Positions 36,256-44,757 of a DNA stretch of 64,000 nucleotides are shown in pieces. The position numbers and the translations under genes are program-made. The notes under the pieces were generated by a model. That model had not been told where the DNA came from and did no database searches. It worked only from the letters and a program-made list of their open reading frames with translations. Within the stretch, counting starts at the first letter, position 1. Every line of letters begins with the position of its first letter. The stretch is from NCBI RefSeq assembly GCF_019263705.2, contig NZ_JADQDK010000001.1, positions 1,984,001 through 2,048,000 of the forward strand, read 5' to 3'. This DNA comes from Pseudonocardia abyssalis (lineage in GTDB: Bacteria; Actinomycetota; Actinomycetes; Mycobacteriales; Pseudonocardiaceae).

Positions 36256-37457
36256 CGGAGCGGCACCTGGCCACCCGGGCCGTCCACGCCGGCAACGCCG
36301 TCGACCCGGGCACCGGCGCGATCCGCCGCCCCCTGGTGGCCGCGAACTCCTACGCGCTGCCCGAGGACCCGTCGGAGCTGAGCTGGTCGGGCACCGGCAC
36401 CCCGCTCTACACCCGCAACGGCGGCGCGAACCAGGGCTGGCTGGAGTGCAAGCTCGCCGCGCTGGACGGGGGCGAGGCCGCGTTCGCCACGGCCACGGGG
36501 GTCGCGGCGCTGCACGCGGTGTTCTTCACGCTGCTGCGCACCGGCGACCACGTCGTCTGCTCCGACGTCACCTACGCCGCCACGTACCAGCTCCTCACCG
36601 AGCTGCTGCCGGCCAAGTACGGCATCACGACGACGCTCGTCGACACCTCCGACGTCGCCGCGGTGCGCGCGGCGATGCGTCCGGGGACGCGGCTGGTGCA
36701 CGTCGAGAGCCCGGCCAACCCGACCACGAAGATCACCGACGTGGCCGCCGTCGCGGAGGTCGCGCACGAGGGCGGCGCGCTGCTGTCGGTCGACGCCACG
36801 TTCGCCACACCCGTCCTGCAGCGCCCGCTGGAGTTGGGCGCCGACCTCGTCGTGCACTCGCTCACCAAGTACGTCAACGGGCACGGCGACGCGATGGGCG
36901 GCGCGGTGATCGGGGCGGCGGAGCTGGTCGACCGCATCCGGCTGGAGGCGGGCGTCAACGTCGGGGGCACGATCAGCCCGTTCAACGCCTGGCTGATCAT
37001 GCGCGGGGCCGTGACGCTGCCGATGCGGATGCGGGCGCACTGCGCGGGCGCCCAGGTCGTCGCGGAGTTCCTGGACGCCGACCCGCGCGTGGCCTACGTC
37101 GCCTACCCCGGGCTGGCCTCGCACCCGCAGCACGCGCTCGCCGCCCGCACCCTGGACGGCGGGTCCGGCGGCATGCTCGCCTTCGCCGTGCGCGGCGACC
37201 CGGCCACCCAGAACCGGTTCGTCGCGGCGCTGGAGCTGATCACCTCGGCGGTGTCGCTGGGGCACGACGAGACCCTGATCGTGCACGTCGGCACCGACGG
37301 CCCGCGCGTCGCCCACTACCCGGAGGAGTTCCGCCGGTGGGGCCACCTGCGCCTCTCGGTGGGCCTGGAGGACCCGCGCGACCTGGTCGCCGACCTGGAG
37401 CAGGCGCTGACCCTCACCCTCGGTCCGCGTCCAGCAGCTGCGCCGCCCGCACGGTGA
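36252..37457 (+). CDS. Cystathionine gamma-lyase/synthase-type PLP enzyme
   Basis: 401 residues, GTG in a GTGA overlap with the oxidoreductase. Cys/Met metabolism family: HLATRAVHAGN start, TPLYTRNGGANQGWLECKLAALDG, YAATYQLLTELL, VHVESPANPTTKI, and the PLP lysine in HSLTKYVNGHGD (Lys206). SxGxDETL and EEFRRWGHLRLSVGLED close the protein. The exact reaction (cystathionine or homocysteine/methionine side) cannot be decided. Its 3' end overlaps the convergent pabB gene by 44 bases. Confidence 0.9.
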   Translation: MTERHLATRAVHAGNAVDPGTGAIRRPLVAANSYALPEDPSELSWSGTGTPLYTRNGGANQGWLECKLAALDGGEAAFATATGVAALHAVFFTLLRTGDHVVCSDVTYAATYQLLTELLPAKYGITTTLVDTSDVAAVRAAMRPGTRLVHVESPANPTTKITDVAAVAEVAHEGGALLSVDATFATPVLQRPLELGADLVVHSLTKYVNGHGDAMGGAVIGAAELVDRIRLEAGVNVGGTISPFNAWLIMRGAVTLPMRMRAHCAGAQVVAEFLDADPRVAYVAYPGLASHPQHALAARTLDGGSGGMLAFAVRGDPATQNRFVAALELITSAVSLGHDETLIVHVGTDGPRVAHYPEEFRRWGHLRLSVGLEDPRDLVADLEQALTLTLGPRPAAAPPAR

Positions 37458-39348
37458 CCGGGTCCGGCGCGGTCCAGGTCCGCCCGGGCACCGAGCGCAC
37501 CCACTGCACCCCGCGCAGCGCGTTGAGCAGGAACATCCCGTCGGCGCCGGCCAGCTCGCCGAGCGCGGGGGCGCGCAGGTCGTAGGGCAGCTCGGCGGTG
37601 TCGAGGACGTCGAGCAGCGCGCGGCGGGCGGTACCCGGCAGGATCCGCCCGTCCAGCGGCGGCACGGTGACGCGCCCGCCCAGCACGACGGCGACGCCGG
37701 AGCGGGTGGACTCCAGCACCACGTCGCGGTCGTCGACCAGCAGTGCCGCCTGGTCCGGCCCCAGCGGTGCCTCGACCGTCGCCGTCCAGTCGCGGTCGGC
37801 GGACTTGTGCCGCGGGGCCCCGGCGGGTCCCAGGCGGTGCACCACCAGGTCCAGGCCGGGCTGCGCGGCGAGCGGCACCGGGACGAACGGGGCCGCGCGC
37901 ACCGCGAGCCTGCTGTCCGGCGACGCGTCCACCCGGACGCGGGCGGGGCCGGGCGGACCGGTGGTCATCGCGGCCGCCACGTCGGCGTCCAGGGGCCGTC
38001 CGTGACACTCGGCGAACGACGTCTGCAGCCGCCGCACGTGCTCGGCGACCCGCCGCGGCCGCCCGTCCACGGCGAGCAGGGTCTCGAACAGCCCGGCGGC
38101 GGGGTCGGCGAGCCGGCTCGGCGCCGGGTCCGGCGGCCACGGTGCGGCGCCGAGCGCGGCGAGCAGCGGGGCCGCCTTCGTGCGGCACTCGGCCCACTCC
38201 TGCACCGGGGTCGAGTCGACGGTGACGCCGCCGCCGACCCCGAGCCGCGCCGTGCCGTCCGCCGCGACCTCCAGCGTCCGGATCGCCACCGCGAGCTCGA
38301 CGCCGGCGAGCGGGCTCAGGTACCCGAGCATCCCGGTGAACAGCCCCCGCGGCTCCGCCTCCAGCTCGCCGATCAGCTCGACCGCCCGGATCTTCGGGGT
38401 GCCGGTGACCGAGCCGGGCGGGAAGGTCGCCGCGAGCAGCCCGGCGTCGTCGGTGTCGAGGGTGCCGCGCACCGTCGACACCAGGTGCCACACCCCGGGG
38501 TGCGGCTCGATCTCGAGCAGCCGCGGCACGGTGACGTCGGAGCAGACGCGCGCGAGGTCGTTGCGCATCAGGTCGACGATCATGACGTTCTCGGCCGCGT
38601 CCTTGGTCGACGCGGCGAGCCGCTGTCGCTCGGCGGCGTCGTCGGGGCCCCCGGTCCGCGGGCGGGTGCCCTTGATCGGCGAGGTCTCGACGGTGCGCCC
38701 GCGGCGGCGCAGGAACAGCTCGGGGCTCGCGCCGACCGCCGTCCGGCCCGGATCGGCCACCAGTGCGGCGCGGGCGGGTGCGTGGGCCTCGACGAGCCGG
38801 GCCCAGGCGTCGTGCGGGGACCCGTGCAGCCGCCCGTGCACGTGGCAGGCGATGTTGGCCTGGTAGATCTCACCCCGCCGGATCGCCTGCACGCACCGCT
38901 CCACCGCGACGACGTGCGCGGTCCGGTCCGGGAACGCGGTGACCTCCAGCCGCGCGGGGACGGTCCGGGCCGGCCGGCGCAGGTCGGCGGCCAGCTCGGC
39001 GGCCCGCCGCCGGGCGGCCGCGGCGTCGAACGCGCCGTCGAGCAGGGCCTCGTGGAACCAGGCCGTGCCGTCGAACCGGAGCACGTCGCGGTAGGACGCC
39101 CACGAGTCGGTGCCGTCGAAGCCGCGGTGGCCGAACCAGCCCCCGCCGACGGCGTCGGGGTGCGCCGGGTCCGGCGCGACGGCGGGGAGCGCGGGGAACA
39201 GGTCGCCGGGCACCGGGTCGCAGGTGACGAGGCCGCCGGTCGACCAGTCCCCCGCCCAGGCGGTGACCCGCTCCCGGTGGGCGAGGCGCCGGGCGGCCTC
39301 ACCGACGCCGAGTCCGGGGAGGTCGAGCGGGACGACGTGCAGGATCAC
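37414..39348 (-). CDS. Aminodeoxychorismate synthase component I fused to 4-amino-4-deoxychorismate lyase (PabB-PabC)
   Basis: 644 residues, GTG or ATG region at 39348. The N-terminal ~400 residues are a chorismate-utilising enzyme: RGEIYQANIACHV, SPELFLRRRGRTVETSPIKGTRPR, DAAENVMIVDLMRNDLARVC, PPGSVTGTPKIRAVELI and GVGGGVTVDSTP. The C-terminal ~230 residues are a class IV PLP aminotransferase-like lyase: LFETLLAVDGRPR, HKSADRDW (PLP lysine) and LESTRSGVAVV. The fusion would take chorismate and glutamine-derived ammonia to p-aminobenzoate for folate. No PabA glutaminase is adjacent. Confidence 0.92.
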   Translation of the reverse strand: MILHVVPLDLPGLGVGEAARRLAHRERVTAWAGDWSTGGLVTCDPVPGDLFPALPAVAPDPAHPDAVGGGWFGHRGFDGTDSWASYRDVLRFDGTAWFHEALLDGAFDAAAARRRAAELAADLRRPARTVPARLEVTAFPDRTAHVVAVERCVQAIRRGEIYQANIACHVHGRLHGSPHDAWARLVEAHAPARAALVADPGRTAVGASPELFLRRRGRTVETSPIKGTRPRTGGPDDAAERQRLAASTKDAAENVMIVDLMRNDLARVCSDVTVPRLLEIEPHPGVWHLVSTVRGTLDTDDAGLLAATFPPGSVTGTPKIRAVELIGELEAEPRGLFTGMLGYLSPLAGVELAVAIRTLEVAADGTARLGVGGGVTVDSTPVQEWAECRTKAAPLLAALGAAPWPPDPAPSRLADPAAGLFETLLAVDGRPRRVAEHVRRLQTSFAECHGRPLDADVAAAMTTGPPGPARVRVDASPDSRLAVRAAPFVPVPLAAQPGLDLVVHRLGPAGAPRHKSADRDWTATVEAPLGPDQAALLVDDRDVVLESTRSGVAVVLGGRVTVPPLDGRILPGTARRALLDVLDTAELPYDLRAPALGELAGADGMFLLNALRGVQWVRSVPGRTWTAPDPVTVRAAQLLDADRG

Positions 39349-39370
39349 CGCACGATCCTCCCCCTCCCCC

Positions 39371-40927
39371 TCACCGGATCCGGTGCTCGGACCCCTTCCA
39401 CGCCTCGTCGCGCAGCACGAACTTCTGGATCTTCCCGGTCGAGGTCTTCGGCAGGTCGGTGAACGTCACCGTCTTCGGCGCCTTGAACCGCGCCAGCCGC
39501 TCCCGGACGTGGTCGATGATCTCCTGCTCCGTCGCGCTCGCGCCCTGCTGCAGCGTGACGTAGGCGGCCGCGACCTCGCCCCACTTCTCGTCGGGCACCG
39601 CGATCACCGCGACCTCCAGCACGGCGGGGTGGTCGGCGATGGCCTGCTCCACCTCCACCGACGCGATGTTCTCACCACCGGAGATGATCACGTCCTTGGA
39701 GCGGTCGCGCAGCTCCACGTAGCCGTCGGGATGAATGACGCCGAGGTCGCCGGTGCGGAACCAGCCGTCGGGGATCGCGGTGGCCGTCGCGTCGGCGTCG
39801 TCGAGGTAGCCGAGCATCACGTTGTTGCCGCGCAGCGCGATCTCCCCGACCGACTCCCCGTCGCGCGGCACGTCGGCGCCGTCGTCGGTGACCACCCGCA
39901 CCGCGCAGGAGATCATGTTCCCGACGCCCTGGCGCGCCTTGAGCCGCGCCTGCTCGCCCGCGTCCAGGTCGTTCCACTCCGGCCGCCAGTCGCAGATCAT
40001 GACCGGCCCGAACGTCTCGGTGAGCCCGTAGAGGTGGGTGACCTCGAACCCCAGCTCCCCCATCCGCCGCAGGATCGCCGGGCTCGGCGGCGCCCCGCCC
40101 GTCGCGACCTTCACCGGCGGGCCCTCCAGCGGCGCCGCCTCCGCCGCGTAGGCCAGCATCGACAGGACCGTCGGCGCGCCGTTGAGGTGCGTGACGCCCT
40201 CCTCGCGGATCAGCCGCCACACCTCGGTGGGGTCGACCTTGGGCAGGCAGACGTGCGTGGCCCCGGCCGCGGTGACGGCCCACGGGAAGCACCAGCCGTT
40301 GCAGTGGAACATCGGCAGCGTCCACAGGTGCACCGCGCTCGGCGTCAGCCCGGTGTGCCCCACCATCGCCAGCGCCTGCAGGTACGCGCCGCGGTGGTGG
40401 TACATCACGCCCTTGGGCCGCCCGGTGGTGCCGGAGGTGTAGTTGATCGAGAGCAGGCCGCGCTCGTCGTCGATCGCGCGGGCGAGCGGCGTCGCGCCGT
40501 CGAGCAGCGCCTCGTACTCCGCGCCGGCCCGGATCCGCTGCGGCGGGGCGTCCAGCGTGCCGAACACCGCGTCCACCAGGTCGTCGAACACGGGGTCGTG
40601 GACGAGCACGGAGGCGTTCGAGTGCTCCAGGATGTAGGCCACCTCCCCCGCCGAGAGCCGGGTGTTGACGGCGACGAGCGGCACCCCCGCCCACGGCACG
40701 CCGAAGTTCGCCTCCAGCAGCACGTGCGTGTTCGGGGCGAGCACCGCCACCGGCCGCCCGTCCGCGAGCGGCGCGAGCCCTCCGGCCAGGCGACGGCAGC
40801 GGTCGTGCAGCTCGGTGTAGGTCCAGCGCCGCTCCCCGTCGACGACGGCGGTGCGGTCGCCGTGCGCGGCCGCCGCGCGGTCGAGGAAGGACACCGGGGT
40901 CAGGGGTTCGAAGCTGTGCGGCTGCAT
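39371..40927 (-). CDS. AMP-dependent long-chain acyl-CoA synthetase
   Basis: 518 residues from ATG 40927 (an ATG four codons earlier is also possible). ANL-superfamily motifs: NYTSGTTGRPKGVMYHH (A3), YGLTETFGP (A5), GWFRTGDLGVIHPDGYVELRDRSKDVIISGGENIASVEVE (A7-A8) and the catalytic lysine in KTSTGKIQK (A10). This is the medium/long-chain fatty acid ligase subgroup. It is divergent from an acyl-CoA dehydrogenase gene with 34 bases between, suggesting a shared promoter and joint fatty-acid degradation. Confidence 0.93.
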   Translation of the reverse strand: MQPHSFEPLTPVSFLDRAAAAHGDRTAVVDGERRWTYTELHDRCRRLAGGLAPLADGRPVAVLAPNTHVLLEANFGVPWAGVPLVAVNTRLSAGEVAYILEHSNASVLVHDPVFDDLVDAVFGTLDAPPQRIRAGAEYEALLDGATPLARAIDDERGLLSINYTSGTTGRPKGVMYHHRGAYLQALAMVGHTGLTPSAVHLWTLPMFHCNGWCFPWAVTAAGATHVCLPKVDPTEVWRLIREEGVTHLNGAPTVLSMLAYAAEAAPLEGPPVKVATGGAPPSPAILRRMGELGFEVTHLYGLTETFGPVMICDWRPEWNDLDAGEQARLKARQGVGNMISCAVRVVTDDGADVPRDGESVGEIALRGNNVMLGYLDDADATATAIPDGWFRTGDLGVIHPDGYVELRDRSKDVIISGGENIASVEVEQAIADHPAVLEVAVIAVPDEKWGEVAAAYVTLQQGASATEQEIIDHVRERLARFKAPKTVTFTDLPKTSTGKIQKFVLRDEAWKGSEHRIR

Positions 40928-40961
40928 GGACGTCAGCATGTCCGATACCTACGGTGACGGC

Positions 40962-42248
40962 ATGGCTTGGGACTTCTCCACCGAACCGGAGTTCGAGACG
41001 CAGCTGGAGTGGATGCGGGGGTTCGTCCGCGAGGAGATCATCCCGCTGGAGACGCTCGACCTCGACCGCGCGGCGTTCGCGCGCATCACCGCCCCGCTCA
41101 AGGAGCGCGTCAAGGAGCGCGGGCTGTGGGCCGCGCACCTGCCGCCGGAGCTGGGTGGCGGCGGGTTCGGGCAGGTCAGGCTGGGGCTCATGCACGAGAT
41201 CCTCGGCCAGTGCCGCTACGCCCCGGGGATCTTCGGCAACCAGGCCCCCGACTCGGGCAACGCCGAGCTGCTCGCCATCGGCGGGTCGCCGGAGCAGCAG
41301 GAGCGCTGGATGCACCCGCTGCTGCGCGGTGAGCTGCGCAGCTGCTTCTCGATGACCGAGCCGGGGGCGGGTGCCGACCCGACGCTGCTGACGACCCGCG
41401 CCGTCCTCGACGGCGACGACTACGTCATCGACGGCCACAAGTGGTTCAGCTCCAACGCCTCGCAGGCCGACTTCCTCATCGTCATGTGCGTGATGGACCC
41501 GGACGTCTCGCCGTACCAGGGCAGCTCGATGATCATCGTGCCGACCGACACGCCGGGGGTGAACGTCGTCCGCGACATCCCCGTCATGGACCACCCCACC
41601 CACTCCCCCGAGCTCTACGGCGGGCACGCCGAGGTGCTCTACGAGGGCGTGCGGGTGCCGAAGGAGAACCTGGTCGGCAACCCCGGCGACGGGTTCCGGC
41701 TCGCCCAGCAGCGCCTGGGCCCCGGCCGCATCCACCACGCGATGCGCTGGCTCGGGCAGTCGCGCCGCGCGTTCGACATGCTCTGCGAGCGCGCCGTCAG
41801 CCGGCACACGCACGGGTCGGTGCTCGCCGACAAGCAGATGGTGCAGGACTGGGTGGCCACCAGCGCCGCGGAGATGCAGGCCGCGCGGCTGCTCACGCTG
41901 CACGCGGCGTGGACGATGGACCAGGTCGGCGCGTCCGACGCCCGGCTGGAGATCGGCATGATCAAGTACTGGGGCGCGAAGGTGCTCCACGACGTGATCG
42001 ACCGGGCGATCCAGGTGCACGGCTCGCTCGGCTTCTCCGGCGACCTCCCGCTGGAGGAGATGTACCGCGCCGCGCGCGCCGCCCGGATCTACGACGGACC
42101 CGACGAGGTGCACAAGGCCACCGTCGCGAAGCGGATCCTGCGCGGCTACACCCCGACCGACGTGCCGACCGAGCACGTCCCGACCCGGGCGGTGGCGGCG
42201 CGGGAGAAGTTCGCGGAGTACCTGGTGGGCGCGACGGCGGACCTCTAG
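40962..42248 (+). CDS. Acyl-CoA dehydrogenase
   Basis: 428 residues from ATG 40962 (MAWDFSTEPEFETQL); an in-frame ATG 24 bases earlier is an alternative. FAD-dependent ACAD core: LPPELGGGGFGQVRLGLMHEILGQ, CFSMTEPGAGADPTLL, GHKWFSSNASQADF, PTDTPGVN, GFRLAQQRLGPGRIHHAMRWLGQSRRAFDM, and QVHGSLGFSGDLPLEEMYRAARAARIYDGPDEVHKATVAKRIL. It catalyses the first step of beta-oxidation. The stop TAG shares CTAG with the small convergent gene. Confidence 0.94.
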   Translation: MAWDFSTEPEFETQLEWMRGFVREEIIPLETLDLDRAAFARITAPLKERVKERGLWAAHLPPELGGGGFGQVRLGLMHEILGQCRYAPGIFGNQAPDSGNAELLAIGGSPEQQERWMHPLLRGELRSCFSMTEPGAGADPTLLTTRAVLDGDDYVIDGHKWFSSNASQADFLIVMCVMDPDVSPYQGSSMIIVPTDTPGVNVVRDIPVMDHPTHSPELYGGHAEVLYEGVRVPKENLVGNPGDGFRLAQQRLGPGRIHHAMRWLGQSRRAFDMLCERAVSRHTHGSVLADKQMVQDWVATSAAEMQAARLLTLHAAWTMDQVGASDARLEIGMIKYWGAKVLHDVIDRAIQVHGSLGFSGDLPLEEMYRAARAARIYDGPDEVHKATVAKRILRGYTPTDVPTEHVPTRAVAAREKFAEYLVGATADL

Positions 42249-42424
42249 CGCGCCGACGCCTGGTTCGCCGGCTTCGCTCCCGCCTGCGCGGCCCGCTCGT
42301 GCAGCCGGGAGCGGATCTCGTCGGGGGTGTAGGCCTGCCGCTTGCGCTCCGCCCGGACCGTGACCACACCCGTCGCGGCGACCCCGGCCAGCCCGGCGAG
42401 TCCGATCAGCTTCCACCAGCGCAT
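42245..42424 (-). CDS. Small membrane-anchored protein (59 residues)
   Basis: ATG at 42424 gives MRWWKLIGLAGLAGVAATG, one transmembrane helix, then a charged tail with ERKRQAYTPDEIRSRLHERAAQAG. Many actinobacteria have such DUF-type tail proteins. Its TAG stop overlaps that of the acyl-CoA dehydrogenase in a shared CTAG palindrome. Codon third-position GC and the clean helix support a real gene. Function unknown. Confidence 0.65.
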   Translation of the reverse strand: MRWWKLIGLAGLAGVAATGVVTVRAERKRQAYTPDEIRSRLHERAAQAGAKPANQASAR

Positions 42425-42441
42425 GTCGCTACCGTACCGGC

Positions 42442-43203
42442 GTGCGGCCCCCTGGTTCAGGAACGAGTCTGATCACCCTCGACCGGGCCTGCGAGCTCGC
42501 CCGGACCGGCGACATCTGGGTCTTCCGCGGGAGCAGCGGCGCCGACCGCGCCATCCGCGGGCTGACGAACTCACCGGTCAACCACGTCGGCATGGCGATC
42601 GTCGTCGACGACCTGCCGCCGATGATGTGGCACGCCGAGCTGGGCCGCTCCCTGCTGGACCTGTGGACCGGGCAGCACCAGCGCGGCGTACAGCTGCACG
42701 ACATGCGCGACGCCGTCCTGCAGTGGGGGCACCGCTACGGGCAACGCGGCTGGCTGCGGCAGCTCGAGGGTCCGGACGCGCACCGGCACGAGGGCCGCGA
42801 CATCGAGGACGGGGCCCTGCGCGCCGTCGCGCGGCTGGACGGCACCCCCTTCCCCTCGACGGCCCGGCTCACCGGCCGCTGGCTGTGGGGCCGGACCCCG
42901 CAGCTGCCGTGGCGCCGGACGCAGGACGTCGAACCGGCGGGGCTGGAGACCGCCTACTGCGCGGAGGTCGTGGCGCTCACCTACGAGGAGATGGGCCTGC
43001 TGCCCCGCGACCGCCGGCCCAACTGGTACGACCCCGGCCGCTTCTGGAGCGGCGACGACCTGGAGCTGACCGCGGGGTTCCGCCTCGGCGGCGAGATCGA
43101 GGTGGCCCTGCCGCCCGCCCCCGGCACGACGCCGGTGGCACTGGAGGCCGCCCCGCCCCGCCCCGCCTGGCGGCGCGCGTGGGACCGCGTCAGCCCCCGG
43201 TAG
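42442..43203 (+). CDS. Permuted NlpC/P60-like (YiiX/LRAT-type) papain-fold protein
   Basis: 253 residues from GTG 42442. The N-terminal region has TGDIWVFRGSSGADRAIRGLTNSPVNHVGMAIVV, where the S-x-NHVGM histidine is the first catalytic residue of circularly permuted papain-like proteins. A later AYCAEVVALTYEEMGL supplies the cysteine. The order (His before Cys) is the permuted one found in YiiX/YebB-like hydrolases. No signal peptide or transmembrane helix is seen. Substrate unknown; an amidase or thioesterase-like role is inference. Confidence 0.65.
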   Translation: MRPPGSGTSLITLDRACELARTGDIWVFRGSSGADRAIRGLTNSPVNHVGMAIVVDDLPPMMWHAELGRSLLDLWTGQHQRGVQLHDMRDAVLQWGHRYGQRGWLRQLEGPDAHRHEGRDIEDGALRAVARLDGTPFPSTARLTGRWLWGRTPQLPWRRTQDVEPAGLETAYCAEVVALTYEEMGLLPRDRRPNWYDPGRFWSGDDLELTAGFRLGGEIEVALPPAPGTTPVALEAAPPRPAWRRAWDRVSPR

Positions 43204-43726
43204 GCGGCGACACGGGCGGCGACACGGGCGGTGACACGGGCGGCGCCACCGACTCCCGGTACGCGCGCACCATCTCCGTGGCGTCGCCGAGGAAGCGCCG
43301 GGCGACGGCGAGCTCCGCGGCGTCGTAGCCGGCGAGCATCTCGTCCATCCGCGCACCGAGCGGCCCGAAGAACGCCGTCCCGACCTGCTCCGCCGCGGCG
43401 CCGTAGTGCAGCGTGACGCGGCGACGGTCGCGGTCGTCGCGGGCGCGGCGCACGTGGTCGGCGCGCTCCAACCGGTCGACGACCGCCGTCGTGGCCCCCG
43501 ACGACAGCCCGAGGTGCCGGCCCAGGCGCCCCGGGGTGAGCGGCTCGCCCGCACGGTCGGCCTGCATCACCGCCAGGAGTGCCGACAGGTCGGTGGCGTG
43601 CATGCCCTGGCGGTCGGCGAAGACCTGACTGAGCCGCTCGGCCTCCGCGGCATAGGCCTGCAACAGGCGCACCAACTCGTCCCGATCACCGTCCACGTCA
43701 CCGACGATAGCAGGCATCTCGACCAT
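43190..43726 (-). CDS. MarR-family transcriptional regulator
   Basis: 178 residues from ATG 43726; ATG 43717 or a GTG about 30 bases further in are alternatives. Helical dimerisation segments flank a winged helix-turn-helix: HATDLSALLAVMQADRAGEPLTPGRLGRHLGLSSGATTAVVDRLERADHVRRARDDRDRRRVTLHYG. The C-terminus ends in a PPVS repeat. It is divergent from lsr2 (114 bases between) and overlaps the papain-fold gene by 14 bases. The ligand is unknown. Confidence 0.9.
   Translation of the reverse strand: MVEMPAIVGDVDGDRDELVRLLQAYAAEAERLSQVFADRQGMHATDLSALLAVMQADRAGEPLTPGRLGRHLGLSSGATTAVVDRLERADHVRRARDDRDRRRVTLHYGAAAEQVGTAFFGPLGARMDEMLAGYDAAELAVARRFLGDATEMVRAYRESVAPPVSPPVSPPVSPPTGG
43206..43241. repeat. 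12-bp tandem repeat in the MarR C-terminus
   Basis: Unit GGCGACACGGGC occurs three times (the third with one change), read on the minus strand as PPVS units at the very end of the MarR protein. It probably arose by slippage. Confidence 0.85.
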
Positions 43727-43840
43727 CGAGAGACACCATTCCCGTCCCGGGGGTGGAATAACGACCCCTGTTCGACAATGCGGCATCGCATCCTTTATCG
43801 TCGACCTCGAACAATTGACGATCCCGAGAAAGGCACGTGC

Positions 43841-44182
43841 GTGGCGAAGCACACCACCGTTACCCTGGTCGACGACATCGACGGTTCCGAGGCCGACGAG
43901 CAGGTCGAGTTCGCGATCGACGGCAAGGCCTACGAGATCGATCTCTCCACCGCCAATAGCTCGCGTTTGCGCGACGCGCTGGCCCCGTTCGTTTCCGCGG
44001 CCCGCCGCTCCGGTGGCCGCCGCAGCTCCGGTGGTTCGTCGGCCACCCCGGCGGCCCGGCCGAGCACCGACCGTGAGCAGAACCAGGCCATTCGTGAATG
44101 GGCCGTCGCGCAGGGGATGAAGATCTCCGAGCGGGGTCGCATCCCGTCCAACGTTCTCGAGGCCTACCACCAGAACCACTGA
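43841..44182 (+). CDS. lsr2: Lsr2 family nucleoid-associated protein
   Basis: 113 residues, GTG with GAGAAAGG upstream. The N-terminal oligomerisation domain (AKHTTVTLVDDIDGSEADEQVEFAIDGKAYEIDLS) and the C-terminal DNA-binding domain with QAIREWAVAQGMKISERGRIPSNVLEAYHQ are complete; RGR is the minor-groove AT-hook-like motif. Lsr2 bridges DNA and silences AT-rich foreign genes. The 114 bases upstream are noticeably richer in A/T than the surroundings and hold the promoter. Confidence 0.96.
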   Translation: MAKHTTVTLVDDIDGSEADEQVEFAIDGKAYEIDLSTANSSRLRDALAPFVSAARRSGGRRSSGGSSATPAARPSTDREQNQAIREWAVAQGMKISERGRIPSNVLEAYHQNH

Positions 44183-44201
44183 TCGGCGCCGGAACCGCTG
44201 A

Positions 44202-44741
44202 TCAGGGCGCGAGCAGCCGCCACACCACGTCCTCGCCCGCCTCCCCGGGGGACAGTTCCTCCTGGGGCGGGCGGCGGGCCACCTCGGTGAATCCGAGACG
44301 TCGGGGTACGGCCCCACTGCGCAGATTCGCCACGTCGTGCACGATCTCGACACGGTCGGCCCCGATCCGGAACGCCTCGGCCGCCAGTGCCGCGACGGCG
44401 GCTGTGATGTATCCGTGCCCGGTATGGGCACGGTGTAGCCAGTAACCGATCTCCAGGCCGCCGGGACCGATCCGGTTCGACATTCCGCAACCACCCACGA
44501 GCGCACCGTGACCGAGCCGGATCGCGTAGCCGTACCCGCTCCCGTGCGCCCATTCCTCCTGCACGTGCTCGACGTGCCGCAGGGCGTCGGCGTCGGAGTA
44601 GCCGTGCGTGGCCCACGCCATCCAGGGCCCGATGTGGGACAGCGACTCCCCCACCACCCGGTACAGGTCGTCGACGTCGGCCGCGGTCCAGCGCCGCAGC
44701 GTCACCGGGCCGGCGGGCAGTTCCTCGCGTGCGGCGTCCAC
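44202..44741 (-). CDS. RimJ/RimL-type GNAT acetyltransferase
   Basis: 179 residues, GTG start. Ordered GNAT motifs: PVTLRRWTAADVDDLYRVV, GYGYAIRLGHGALVGGCGM, GGLEIGYWLHRAHTGHGYITAAVAALAAEAF (acetyl-CoA loop) and VEIVHDVANLRSGAVPRRLGFTEV. The group acetylates N-termini or other amines. It is convergent to lsr2 and 16 bases upstream of a membrane glycosyltransferase-like gene. Confidence 0.9.
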   Translation of the reverse strand: MDAAREELPAGPVTLRRWTAADVDDLYRVVGESLSHIGPWMAWATHGYSDADALRHVEHVQEEWAHGSGYGYAIRLGHGALVGGCGMSNRIGPGGLEIGYWLHRAHTGHGYITAAVAALAAEAFRIGADRVEIVHDVANLRSGAVPRRLGFTEVARRPPQEELSPGEAGEDVVWRLLAP

Positions 44742-44757
44742 CCGTCCATCGTGCCCC

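Noticed and set aside
43741..43840. TTCGAC...TTTATC as a promoter for lsr2
   Set aside because: Spacing of 17 is good, but both hexamers match sigma-70 consensus weakly; left unannotated.
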